Origin: an uncultured Rothia sp.
GTDB taxonomy: Bacteria > Actinomycetota > Actinomycetes > Actinomycetales > Micrococcaceae
Direction: 5' to 3'
NCBI RefSeq assembly: GCF_937976295.1
Contig: NZ_CALJRY010000057.1
Coordinates: 1 to 20,104, forward strand
DNA: 20,104 nucleotides
Numbering within the stretch: the stretch's first letter is position 1; each line of letters begins with the position of its first letter. The notes below the pieces were generated by a model that saw only the letters and a list, made by a program, of their open reading frames with translations, ran no database searches and had not been told where the DNA came from. Shown here piece after piece: positions 4,869 through 12,215 of the stretch. The position numbers and the translations under genes are program-made.

Positions 4869-6752
4869 ATGACGGAACAGCACGGTCATCAAGAGCATGA
4901 GCACAACAGTGCGCGTGACGGCGACGCCGGTTTTGCGGCGCTGGACGCGACCGAACCGCACTTCGGTTCCTCAGCTCTGGCGGGGTCAGCTCTCCAAGAC
5001 TCAGCCATCCAGGACTCTGCATTCTCTGCGCCTGTTCCCTTTGAACCCGCTATTTCCTTTGAGCCCGTTATTTCTTTTGAAGCTACTGGTTCGTTTGAAT
5101 CCACCGCCCCGCCGGTTGAAGTAGGCGGCTTCGAGGCGCTCAATTTTGAGGCACCCGCGCCCCTGGCGGAGCCTACCCTCAGCTGGGAGGCGCCTCCTGC
5201 TGTTGACGAGCTCCCGTACCCTGACGAGCCTCCCTATGAGGACGAACCTCCTTACGAGGATGAACCTCCGTATCCGGTAGAGCCTTTGTACCCTGAAGCA
5301 GAGTACGCGGGGGAATATTGGGTACCCTCGGATGAAGCAACAGCCGCAGAGGCGACACCCACAGAAGCGATAGCGGAGAAGCCAGCGTCCACAGAAAACG
5401 CACCTAAGAAATGGACACGGAACAGGGCCGCGGGTTCGGTAGCCGCTGAGGAGTTCCCGGACTGGCACCCCGCCGCGCACGGCTTTGTTGAAGAAAGCAT
5501 CGCCCGCGATAACGGCGGCGACTACGCGGGGGAGTTCCGCGTACCCGAGCTGCCCCTGCAATCTGTGCCCGGAGGCTCTGCGGAAGACTCTGGGAAAGAC
5601 AGCGAGTCTCCGCGCCGGAGTCTGCTCGTTGACCCGAACCTGCCCGCCGTCTCCATTGACGAAGCGCCCGTTCGTGCCTTTACCCCCGGCGGTGCCGAGC
5701 CGCGCCCCATGGCGGCTGGCCGCATGAGTCGAGCCGGTGCCGCATCCATCGGATCGGGGCTCACCGCCGAAGAAAAGGAAGAGATTGAGAGGCAAGCAGC
5801 TCAGCGGGATAAGCAGAAGAAACGCAAGTCTTCGCGTGCCTCCAAGAACACCGACTACAAGCGTGGGTTCCGCCGCATGAGCCCGGCGCAGGAAGAGAAA
5901 ATGCGGAGCCGTTCGCCCTACGCGCCCGCCTTCGGGGCTCGCAGTGACGATGAGGAAACCCGCAAGAGTCCCACGGGTCGCGGCTCGGGGAGCAACCTAT
6001 TCAGGGAGGGAAGTAGCTTGAACGAAGAACTCACCCCCGCCGAAGAAGCACTCATCCGCGGCATCGCCGAGGAAGAGGCGCAGGGCGTCGGTACCGGAAA
6101 GCGCCGTGCCGCTTCGGCTGGTTCCCCCAAGGGCGCTTCTCGAGCTCGGGGCTCCCGGCCGGGCGCTTCTCAGAGGGGAAATACCTCCTCACCGCCGGAG
6201 GGCAACGTGCCTTCCTGGAAGCAGAAGGTACGTGCCGCCCGCGCCGCGGAAGAAACCGACCCCTACACTCGCGCTAAAACCATCGTGTACAACCAGCTGG
6301 CGTACTCGGCAAAAACCCGAGGTCAGCTACGTAAGAAGCTGCAGGCAGAAGGCTTTGACGCGGAGCTCATTGAGCCGCTGCTCGATAAGTTCGAGGCGGC
6401 AAAACTCATTGATGACGCCGAATACGCCCAAACGTTTGTGGCGCAGAAGAGCCGCACCAAGAAGCTTTCCCGTGCCGCGCTACGCCGCGAGCTCGCTGAA
6501 CGCGGGGTGCGCGGTGAAGAGGCGGAGAACGCCCTGGCTCAGCGCACCGACGAGCAGGAACGCGAGGACGCCGCCGAGCTGGTGCGTAAGAAACTACGCC
6601 CCGGCATGGACCTCAGCGACCGTGCCGAAAAGGATAGGGTGACCCGCCGACTGCTGGGGATGCTGGCTCGCCGCGGATACTCCTCCTCGGTGTCGATGTC
6701 GGTGATTCGTGAGGAGCTCGCTGCCTACAGTGCGGAGGATGAGCTCTGGTAG
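4869..6752 (+). CDS. recX: RecX family regulator with very long disordered N-terminus
   Basis: RecX binds RecA filaments and limits their activity. The conserved RecX helical repeats occupy only about residues 464-627 (TDPYTRAKTIVYNQLAYSAK through RRLLGMLARRGYSSSV). The preceding 460 residues are low complexity: a His-rich start, FEP/FEA repeats (58-80), a PPYEDE repeat array (115-142), two YAGE[YF]xVP motifs (146-153, 219-226), and a basic stretch (317-337, QKKRKSSRASK onward). Typical RecX proteins have 150-270 residues, so 627 is exceptional. I chose ATG 4869, which follows GGAGAGGAGG; the upstream in-frame ATG at 4797 has no ribosome site. An internal TTG at 6018 with a strong ribosome site could make a normal-sized protein. 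The identity of the C-terminus is firm. The function of the extension is unknown. Confidence 0.9.
   Translation: MTEQHGHQEHEHNSARDGDAGFAALDATEPHFGSSALAGSALQDSAIQDSAFSAPVPFEPAISFEPVISFEATGSFESTAPPVEVGGFEALNFEAPAPLAEPTLSWEAPPAVDELPYPDEPPYEDEPPYEDEPPYPVEPLYPEAEYAGEYWVPSDEATAAEATPTEAIAEKPASTENAPKKWTRNRAAGSVAAEEFPDWHPAAHGFVEESIARDNGGDYAGEFRVPELPLQSVPGGSAEDSGKDSESPRRSLLVDPNLPAVSIDEAPVRAFTPGGAEPRPMAAGRMSRAGAASIGSGLTAEEKEEIERQAAQRDKQKKRKSSRASKNTDYKRGFRRMSPAQEEKMRSRSPYAPAFGARSDDEETRKSPTGRGSGSNLFREGSSLNEELTPAEEALIRGIAEEEAQGVGTGKRRAASAGSPKGASRARGSRPGASQRGNTSSPPEGNVPSWKQKVRAARAAEETDPYTRAKTIVYNQLAYSAKTRGQLRKKLQAEGFDAELIEPLLDKFEAAKLIDDAEYAQTFVAQKSRTKKLSRAALRRELAERGVRGEEAENALAQRTDEQEREDAAELVRKKLRPGMDLSDRAEKDRVTRRLLGMLARRGYSSSVSMSVIREELAAYSAEDELW
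6003..6020 (+). promoter_or_regulatory. Possible internal translation start in recX
   Basis: AGGGAGGG at 6003-6010 stands seven bases before an in-frame TTG at 6018 (residue 384). Initiation there would give a 244-residue protein beginning at NEELTPAEEALIRG and holding the whole RecX domain, the usual size for the family. The ribosome-site match and spacing are seen directly; use of the site is inference. Confidence 0.45.
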
Positions 6753-6814
6753 GTTGCAACTCTGGTAGAGAACGAGCAGGTCTTCTCTGCCAACGAGCCT
6801 CGGCTAAAGAACAA

Positions 6815-6859
6815 AAGGGTGAGCCCGCTACAGACACACTCTGTAGCGGGCTCACCCTT
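6815..6859. terminator. Strong terminator between recX and the minus-strand kinase gene
   Basis: A perfect 20-bp stem (6815-6834 with 6840-6859) with loop CACAC is followed on the plus strand by TTTTT. On the minus strand it is followed by a T-rich run (TTTTGTTCTTT), so it probably ends both converging transcripts. Confidence 0.95.
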
Positions 6860-6919
6860 AGGTTTTTGAGCTTTGTAAAACGCCTTGTCAAAGGCTGCAT
6901 TTGCCGTTGGCGTTGCTGT

Positions 6920-8302
6920 TTACTCGACCGCTCCCAGACGGTCCGCGAACTCGGCGAGGGTTGCATCCTGAGAACCAGCGATCTCCAGGAGCAGGCGCAT
7001 CAGCTGCGCACCCTCACGGCGAATACGAGGCAACAACTCGGAACGCGCCGAAGAAGAGTACAGCTCCAGTAGGGCGCACACGGTCACCGCCGCACACACC
7101 GCCAAATCCTCCGCCAGGTGCTCATCCAGCGGGGCGTCCTCGAACAGCGCAGAGTACAGCGCCGGCAGCGCCTTCTTGCGGTCCACCCGGTAGCGCGGGT
7201 ACTCCGGCGAGGAGGGGAATCCCAGCATCGCCTCAACGAAGGGGAAACCGCGGTGGTGCAGGCAGGTGCCCTCCGCATCGACCATGCGCACCTGCGCGCC
7301 GTCCGCAGAACCGATTAGCACGTTCTGCGGCGAAAAATCGCCCGAAGAGAGCATATACACCTTGCCGCGGTTGAGCTTGAACTGCTCGGGCACCGGCGGG
7401 CGCTTGGTAAAGAAGGGCTGCAGAACGCGGCGGAAACGGAAGGACAGCTCCTCAACAGCGGCGGGAAGAACGGGGGCGTCCTCATACGCGGCAGAGCTGG
7501 AAGCCGGGCTGTCAGCATCATGCTCGGGGGAGCGCGCCTCATCAGCCACACCGTACAGCTTCTTCAAACCGCGCTCAGCCAAACCCGGCGAGGCAATAGC
7601 GCCCGGGAACTGCGCCTTGCGATCGGCACGCGCCAGGTTCAGGCGGTAATCCTCCACCGCCTCGCCCATAATGCCGCTGGCGGCAAGGGCATGGTACGCC
7701 TCAATGTAGTAGGTCAGCGCATCCAGTGCCTGCTCTTCGGTGCCCTCCAGCAGGGCGTGGGTGACCGAATACTGCTCGCCCTCAACGGTTCCAGCGCTCA
7801 CATCCTCCAGTGCCAGCACACGCAGCTCAGGATCCGCGCCGTAGAGCTGCGGGAACAGACCCGGAACCTGCAGGTTCAGCGCCTCCAAACCGTAGCGCTC
7901 ACGCAGGTACCCGAAACCGCCCGCGTTCACCGTCGAATCCTTCCGGCGGTAACGCTTCACAATAATCGAGGTCGGCAAAGGCGCAGCTGACTCGGCTGCA
8001 GGCTCATACGCCACACGCACCACAACCGAACGCATGCCGGTGCCCAGAATCTGCACGCGCTCAACCGCGCGGGCAGCCACCTGCTCCAAAGAATGAGCCC
8101 AGCTAAGCAACTGCATCAGATTCTGACGCATCGAGGCAGAATCAGCGCTCGCCTGAGGCGGCACGGGGGAGTAGACGGCAATCGCCTCCTCAATGAGGGC
8201 GCTCAGAAGCTCCTCGTTGGGGGCGGGTGCGGAAGAATCGTTCGGTGACAGAGCCGGAAAGTTACTACTAAGGGAAACCTGCATAGAGCCATTATCCCCC
8301 AT
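6920..8302 (-). CDS. Phosphotransferase-fold (APH/kinase-like) protein, substrate unknown
   Basis: The 460-residue product resembles aminoglycoside-phosphotransferase-type small-molecule kinases. Candidate active-site elements are K116 in SIIVKRYRR (ATP-binding lysine), a paired glutamate in RYGLEALNL (E140), the catalytic loop SSGDFSPQNVLIG (D322, N327; the usual first His or Gly is Ser) and the metal-binding aspartate in VRMVDAEG (D342). An insertion at about 255-280 is Ser/Ala-rich and likely disordered. Nothing points to antibiotic resistance: members of this fold phosphorylate many metabolites. The start is uncertain. ATG 8302 lies five bases after a TAGGGT -10-like element, and ATG 8284 is an alternative with GGGGGA upstream. 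The gene diverges from miaB with 17 bases between start codons and converges on recX. It is not part of the usual conserved gene order. Confidence 0.75.
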   Translation of the reverse strand: MGDNGSMQVSLSSNFPALSPNDSSAPAPNEELLSALIEEAIAVYSPVPPQASADSASMRQNLMQLLSWAHSLEQVAARAVERVQILGTGMRSVVVRVAYEPAAESAAPLPTSIIVKRYRRKDSTVNAGGFGYLRERYGLEALNLQVPGLFPQLYGADPELRVLALEDVSAGTVEGEQYSVTHALLEGTEEQALDALTYYIEAYHALAASGIMGEAVEDYRLNLARADRKAQFPGAIASPGLAERGLKKLYGVADEARSPEHDADSPASSSAAYEDAPVLPAAVEELSFRFRRVLQPFFTKRPPVPEQFKLNRGKVYMLSSGDFSPQNVLIGSADGAQVRMVDAEGTCLHHRGFPFVEAMLGFPSSPEYPRYRVDRKKALPALYSALFEDAPLDEHLAEDLAVCAAVTVCALLELYSSSARSELLPRIRREGAQLMRLLLEIAGSQDATLAEFADRLGAVE

Positions 8303-8306
8303 CGGA

Positions 8307-8313
8307 TACCCTA
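8307..8313. promoter_or_regulatory. Overlapping divergent -10 elements of miaB and the kinase gene
   Basis: On the plus strand TACCCT (8307-8312) lies exactly seven bases before the miaB ATG, the geometry of a leaderless transcript. On the minus strand TAGGGT occupies 8313-8308. Both are part of the perfect palindrome CCCTATAGGG with its flanks (palindrome 8309-8318). Only one polymerase could open this DNA at a time. The -35 regions are weak. Confidence 0.45.
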
Positions 8314-8319
8314 TAGGGC

Positions 8320-9834
8320 ATGACTTCGACCCTCAGCGATTCCGCCCAGACCCCCGAAACCAGCCCCCGCACCTACGAAGTGCGCACTTTCGGCTGCCAG
8401 ATGAACGTGCACGACTCCGAACGAATGTCCGGCCTGCTGGAGGCTAACGGCTACGTTCGTGCGGAGGAAGGCACCCAGCCCGACCTGGTTGTTTTCAACA
8501 CCTGCGCGGTCCGCGAAAACGCCTCCAACCGCCTGTACGGCCACCTCGGCCAGCTCGCGCCGGTCAAGCGCAGCCACAAGGGTATGCAGATCGCTGTGGG
8601 CGGCTGCCTCGCGCAGAAGGACCAGGACGCCATCATTGAGAAGGCACCCTGGGTTGACGTCGTGTTCGGTACCCACAACATTGGCTCCTTGCCGGCGTTG
8701 CTGGAGCGTGCCCGCCACAACCACGAGGCGCAGGCCGAACTGCTCGAATCCCTCGAAGTTTTCCCCTCCACCCTGCCCACTAAGCGCGACCACGTGTACT
8801 CCGGCTGGGTGTCCATCTCAGTGGGCTGTAACAATACCTGCACCTTCTGCATCGTGCCGTCCCTGCGCGGTAAGGAGAAGGACCGCCGCCCCGGCGACAT
8901 TCTCGCTGAGGTTCAGGCGCTGGTCGACGACGGCGCTATTGAGGTGACCCTGCTCGGCCAGAACGTGAACTCCTACGGCGTGGAGTTCGGCGACCGTCAG
9001 GCATTCTCCAAGCTGCTGCGTGCCTGCGGCGAGATTGAAGGCCTGGAGCGTGTACGCTTCACCTCCCCGCACCCAGCAATGTTCACCGACGACGTGATTG
9101 ACGCAATGGCGGAGACCCCGAACGTCATGCCCGTGCTGCACATGCCGCTGCAGTCCGGCTCCGACAAGGTGCTCAAGGATATGCGCCGCTCTTACCGTTC
9201 CAAGAAGTTCCTGAACATTCTGGACAAGGTGCGCGAGCGCATCCCGAACGCCGTGATTACCACCGACATCATCGTGGGCTTCCCCGGCGAGACCGAGGAG
9301 GACTTCCAGGACACCCTGAAGGTTGTGGAGCAGGCTCGTTTCTCCTCCGCGTTCACCTTCCAGTACTCGATCCGCCCCGGCACCCCGGCGGCGACCATGG
9401 AGAACCAGATCCCGAAGGAGGTCGTGCAGGAACGCTACGAGCGTCTGATTGCCCTGCAGGACCGCATCGCCGGTGAAGAGAACCGCAAGCAGCTCGGTAA
9501 GACCGTTGAGCTGATGGTTGTTGCGGAGGCTGGTCGTAAGGCTGAGCAGACGCACCGCCTCTCCGGTCGTGGCCCGGACCAGCGCCTCGTGCACTTCTCG
9601 GTGCCCGAGGGTTGTGAGACTCCGCGCCCCGGCGACATGGTCACCGTGCCCATTACCGAGGCTGGTTCCTTCCACCTGATTTCTGACCCGAGCGCCGAGC
9701 AGTACCAGCTGCGCCGCACCCGCGCCGGTGACGCGTGGGACCGCTCCCAGGCTGACTCGTGCGGTACCGGCACCACCCAGGTGCCCGGTGCGCCGGTGGG
9801 TCTGGGCATGCCGACCATCGGTCTGCGCCCCTAA
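8320..9834 (+). CDS. miaB: tRNA-2-methylthio-N6-dimethylallyladenosine synthase MiaB
   Basis: MiaB is a radical-SAM methylthiotransferase that adds a methylthio group to i6A37 of tRNAs reading UNN codons, after MiaA has added the isopentenyl group. The 504-residue protein shows the three N-terminal cysteines for the auxiliary iron-sulfur cluster (C26 in TFGCQMN, C62 in NTCAVRE, C96 in GGCLAQ), the radical-SAM motif GCNNTCTFC (C170, C174, C177) and a C-terminal TRAM domain (about 395-460). About 40 extra residues follow TRAM. There is no ribosome-binding site beyond a weak AGGG touching the ATG. TACCCT seven bases upstream suggests a leaderless mRNA. miaA follows 84 bases on, so both enzymes of the pathway are side by side. 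Confidence 0.97.
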   Translation: MTSTLSDSAQTPETSPRTYEVRTFGCQMNVHDSERMSGLLEANGYVRAEEGTQPDLVVFNTCAVRENASNRLYGHLGQLAPVKRSHKGMQIAVGGCLAQKDQDAIIEKAPWVDVVFGTHNIGSLPALLERARHNHEAQAELLESLEVFPSTLPTKRDHVYSGWVSISVGCNNTCTFCIVPSLRGKEKDRRPGDILAEVQALVDDGAIEVTLLGQNVNSYGVEFGDRQAFSKLLRACGEIEGLERVRFTSPHPAMFTDDVIDAMAETPNVMPVLHMPLQSGSDKVLKDMRRSYRSKKFLNILDKVRERIPNAVITTDIIVGFPGETEEDFQDTLKVVEQARFSSAFTFQYSIRPGTPAATMENQIPKEVVQERYERLIALQDRIAGEENRKQLGKTVELMVVAEAGRKAEQTHRLSGRGPDQRLVHFSVPEGCETPRPGDMVTVPITEAGSFHLISDPSAEQYQLRRTRAGDAWDRSQADSCGTGTTQVPGAPVGLGMPTIGLRP

Positions 9835-9905
9835 AACCTATAACGAATCATGCGCCCTGTTCTTCGGGCTCGCACCGCCACCGCAAGTGGGGGTGAGGGA
9901 ACCGG

Positions 9906-9911
9906 TAGAAT
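9906..9911 (+). promoter_or_regulatory. Candidate leaderless promoter of miaA (-10 TAGAAT)
   Basis: GGTAGAAT places the -10 hexamer at 9906-9911, exactly seven bases before ATG 9919. Transcription would begin at or next to the start codon. There is no ribosome-binding site in between. The -35 is weak. The same GGTAGAAT string precedes hflX. Confidence 0.55.
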
Positions 9912-9918
9912 GGGGCGC

Positions 9919-10827
9919 ATGACTATCTCCGAAACTCTGCCCGTTATCGCTATTGTGGGCCCGACCGGCACCGGTAAGAGCGCGCTCGCCATTGAGCTGG
10001 CTCTGCGCCTGAACGGTGAGTGCATTAACGCTGATTCTATGCAGTTCTACCGGGGTATGGATATTGGTACCGCTAAGGTCACCGCGGAGGAGATGCGCGG
10101 CGTTCCGCACCACCTGCTGGACATTATGGACGTGCGAGATGAAGCGTCCGTGGCGGAGTTTCAGGAGCGTAGCCGTGAGCTGATTGAGCAGATCCGCGCC
10201 CGTGGGCGCTACCCGATTCTGGTGGGTGGTTCCGGCCTGTATGTGCGTGCCGCCCTGGATAAGTTGGAGTTCCCCGACACGGATGCGCGGGTGCGTGAGC
10301 GTCTGGAGGAGCAGGCACGTACCGAGGGCATTGGTGTTCTGCACGCCCGCCTGGCGGAGGTAGACCCGGAGTCGGCTGCGCGCGTGAAAGATGAGCGCCG
10401 CATTATTCGTGCCCTGGAGGTGTTCGAGGTGACGGGCCGCCCGTTCTCGGCGTTCATGCCGGTGCGCGAGTACGTGACCGAGAGTATTCAGATTGGTCTG
10501 GATATGGAGCGCGCCCTGCTACACGAGCGTCTGCACCACCGCGTGGAGCTGATGCACGAGCAGGGTCTGCTCGATGAGATTCGCACCCTGAGCGAACAGG
10601 GGTTGCAGGAGGGTAAGACCGCCTCCCGCGCGATTGGTTACGCACAGTTCGCGCGTGCCCTTGAGGAGGCGGACTACAGCGTGGAGCAGGCGATTGAGGA
10701 TACGACCATTGCGACCCGCCAGTTTGCGCGCCGCCAGCTGACCTGGTTCCGCGCGGACCCGCGCGTGCACTGGCTGGATGCGCTCTCACCCACCCTTGCA
10801 GATGAGGCATTGGCTACAATTTTGTAA
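9919..10827 (+). CDS. miaA: tRNA dimethylallyltransferase MiaA
   Basis: MiaA transfers the dimethylallyl group from DMAPP to N6 of adenosine 37 in tRNAs reading UNN codons; MiaB then acts on the product. The 302-residue protein has the P-loop GPTGTGKS (14-21), the family motif NADSMQFYRGMDIGTAK (38-54), the DIMD element near 70, VGGSGLYVRA, and a C-terminal RQLTWFR segment. Length is normal. I chose ATG 9919 (MTISETLPVIAIVGPTG). ATG 9910 and upstream ATG 9850 are in frame but would put the -10 element inside the coding region and lack ribosome sites. The transcript is probably leaderless. An acyltransferase gene, not dapF, follows directly. Confidence 0.96.
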   Translation: MTISETLPVIAIVGPTGTGKSALAIELALRLNGECINADSMQFYRGMDIGTAKVTAEEMRGVPHHLLDIMDVRDEASVAEFQERSRELIEQIRARGRYPILVGGSGLYVRAALDKLEFPDTDARVRERLEEQARTEGIGVLHARLAEVDPESAARVKDERRIIRALEVFEVTGRPFSAFMPVREYVTESIQIGLDMERALLHERLHHRVELMHEQGLLDEIRTLSEQGLQEGKTASRAIGYAQFARALEEADYSVEQAIEDTTIATRQFARRQLTWFRADPRVHWLDALSPTLADEALATIL

Positions 10828-10867
10828 AAATAAGCGAATAGACGTATCAAAGCTGGGAAATTGAGGT

Positions 10868-10873
10868 TACTCT
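10868..10873 (+). promoter_or_regulatory. Candidate acyltransferase promoter (-10 TACTCT)
   Basis: TACTCT at 10868-10873 lies in the AT-richer gap after miaA, giving a leader of about 26 nt with an AGAGGA ribosome site (10897-10902) before ATG 10906. The -35 is weak. Confidence 0.35.
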
Positions 10874-10905
10874 AGGGACATATTCACTCCAACTATAGAG
10901 GAAAT

Positions 10906-12054
10906 ATGTCACTCACATCACATACGAAAAATTCTGCCACTCTGTCCGTGGCAGAATCCACTCCGCGTTCCCTTTACGACGCCATTCTGGGCGGAACGAA
11001 TTCGCTGAACTTCATTCGCCTTTCATTGGCCTCGTTAGTTATTGTGGCCCACTCTGCCCCTCTTGTTGGTTTTAACGCTGGAATTCTTGGAATTCCTGTT
11101 CCTGAACATATTGGCACTTTGGGTGAATGGGCTGTGAACATGTTCTTTTGCATCTCAGGATTCCTGATTGCTCATAGCGCGCAACGGGGTACTATCTCCG
11201 GCTATGTTAAGCGTCGTGCCCTAAGAATTTTCCCCGGCTACTGGGTATCCATTCTATTTGTTGTCTTCCTGTGTGCACCCATCGCTGTAGCAACCGGACA
11301 CACGGCAGAACCTTTCTCCATTAAGGGCGCAGGCGGATACATAGCGCGCAATTTTGACCTTTTTAATCTGCAATACCCCCTTTTTGGTGGTCCTATTGGC
11401 ATCCCTTTCACCCACACCTGGAATGGGTCAGCCTGGACCCTGGGTTTTGAATTCCTCGCCTACCTAGCGCTTATCCCGATTTTCTACATTGGGTTTATTC
11501 GTAAGAACGCAAAATGGCTGGTTCCTGTCATCTATGCTGGGCTATTTTTCGGGCACCAGATTTTTGAACTGATGGGGCGTGAACCCAATCGTTTTGTAGA
11601 ACATATTCTTCGCCTGCATCCTTACTTTTTCGCAGGTGTCATTCTCTACATGTGGGGTAAGCGTATTCGTTATAACGCTACTGTGGCTATTGTGGTCACG
11701 GTTCTAGGATTTGTTCTGCAATGGTTTGCACCTGGTATTGCCCAGTACATGCACCTACCTGTGGCATACGGAATCCTGGCTCTCAGCGCTGCGATTAAGA
11801 CTGACATGTGTCGACATAACGATATTTCTTACGGCGTGTACATTTACGCATTCCCGGTGCAGATTCTTCTGGTAGTTTTTGGTAGCGCGTCGCTGGGCTG
11901 GGTTCTGAACGCCATCCTTACTTTCGTTATTACTGTTGGCCTGGCGTGGTTGTCTTGGCTGTATGTTGAGAAACCTGCGTTGGCTTTGAAGGACCGCAAG
12001 CTTCTGCGTATTCGTCGCGCTCGCCCCGCAGACGCCGTAGCGGCATCTTCATAA
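10906..12054 (+). CDS. Membrane acyltransferase (acyltransferase-3 / OafA type)
   Basis: The 382-residue protein is a multi-pass membrane acyltransferase of the AT3 family, whose members O-acetylate or O-acylate surface sugars and other envelope molecules. Residues NFIRLSLASLVIVAHS contain the family's RX10H motif (R38, H49). MFFCISGFLIAHS (84-96) matches the typical FFxxSGFL segment, followed by RRALRIFPGYW (103-113). About ten hydrophobic segments follow, ending in WLYVEKPALALKDR (346-359) and a short basic tail. The acceptor cannot be told. The gene is visibly lower in GC and uses more A/T-ending codons than its neighbours. It separates miaA from dapF and has its own promoter and hairpins on both sides, so acquisition by transfer is likely. 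Confidence 0.88.
   Translation: MSLTSHTKNSATLSVAESTPRSLYDAILGGTNSLNFIRLSLASLVIVAHSAPLVGFNAGILGIPVPEHIGTLGEWAVNMFFCISGFLIAHSAQRGTISGYVKRRALRIFPGYWVSILFVVFLCAPIAVATGHTAEPFSIKGAGGYIARNFDLFNLQYPLFGGPIGIPFTHTWNGSAWTLGFEFLAYLALIPIFYIGFIRKNAKWLVPVIYAGLFFGHQIFELMGREPNRFVEHILRLHPYFFAGVILYMWGKRIRYNATVAIVVTVLGFVLQWFAPGIAQYMHLPVAYGILALSAAIKTDMCRHNDISYGVYIYAFPVQILLVVFGSASLGWVLNAILTFVITVGLAWLSWLYVEKPALALKDRKLLRIRRARPADAVAASS
10931..10957 (+). other. Perfect hairpin inside the first codons of the acyltransferase gene
   Basis: ATTCTGCCAC (10931-10940) pairs perfectly with GTGGCAGAAT (10948-10957) around a 7-base loop. It starts 25 bases after the A of the start codon, in codons for a variable N-terminal segment. 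It may affect translation or early elongation. Confidence 0.6.
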
Positions 12055-12072
12055 ACCGGTAAAGTATCTTGC

Positions 12073-12136
12073 ATATTTCTGCGGCTTTCGGCGATCTTGA
12101 TGAACTCATCACGTAAACCGGGAGCCGCAGAAGTAT
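12073..12136 (+). other. 19-bp stem-loop between the acyltransferase gene and dapF
   Basis: Bases 12073-12091 pair with 12118-12136 over 19 bp with three G-U pairs (core TTCTGCGGCT/AGCCGCAGAA). The 26-base loop contains a second hairpin, GATGA-AC-TCATC. Only a poor T-run follows. It is a possible terminator of the acyltransferase transcript or a structured element upstream of dapF. Confidence 0.65.
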
Positions 12137-12173
12137 TTCCAAGGAAGAATGCCAGGTTCACCATCTGGCGCGG

Positions 12174-12179
12174 TAAAAT
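12174..12179 (+). promoter_or_regulatory. Candidate dapF promoter (-10 TAAAAT)
   Basis: TAAAAT at 12174-12179 is a plausible -10 with a weak -35. It would start transcription near 12187, about 30 bases before dapF. Confidence 0.35.
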
Positions 12180-12215
12180 CATAAACGGACTGGTCACCAA
12201 CCTTAAGGACAGCAT

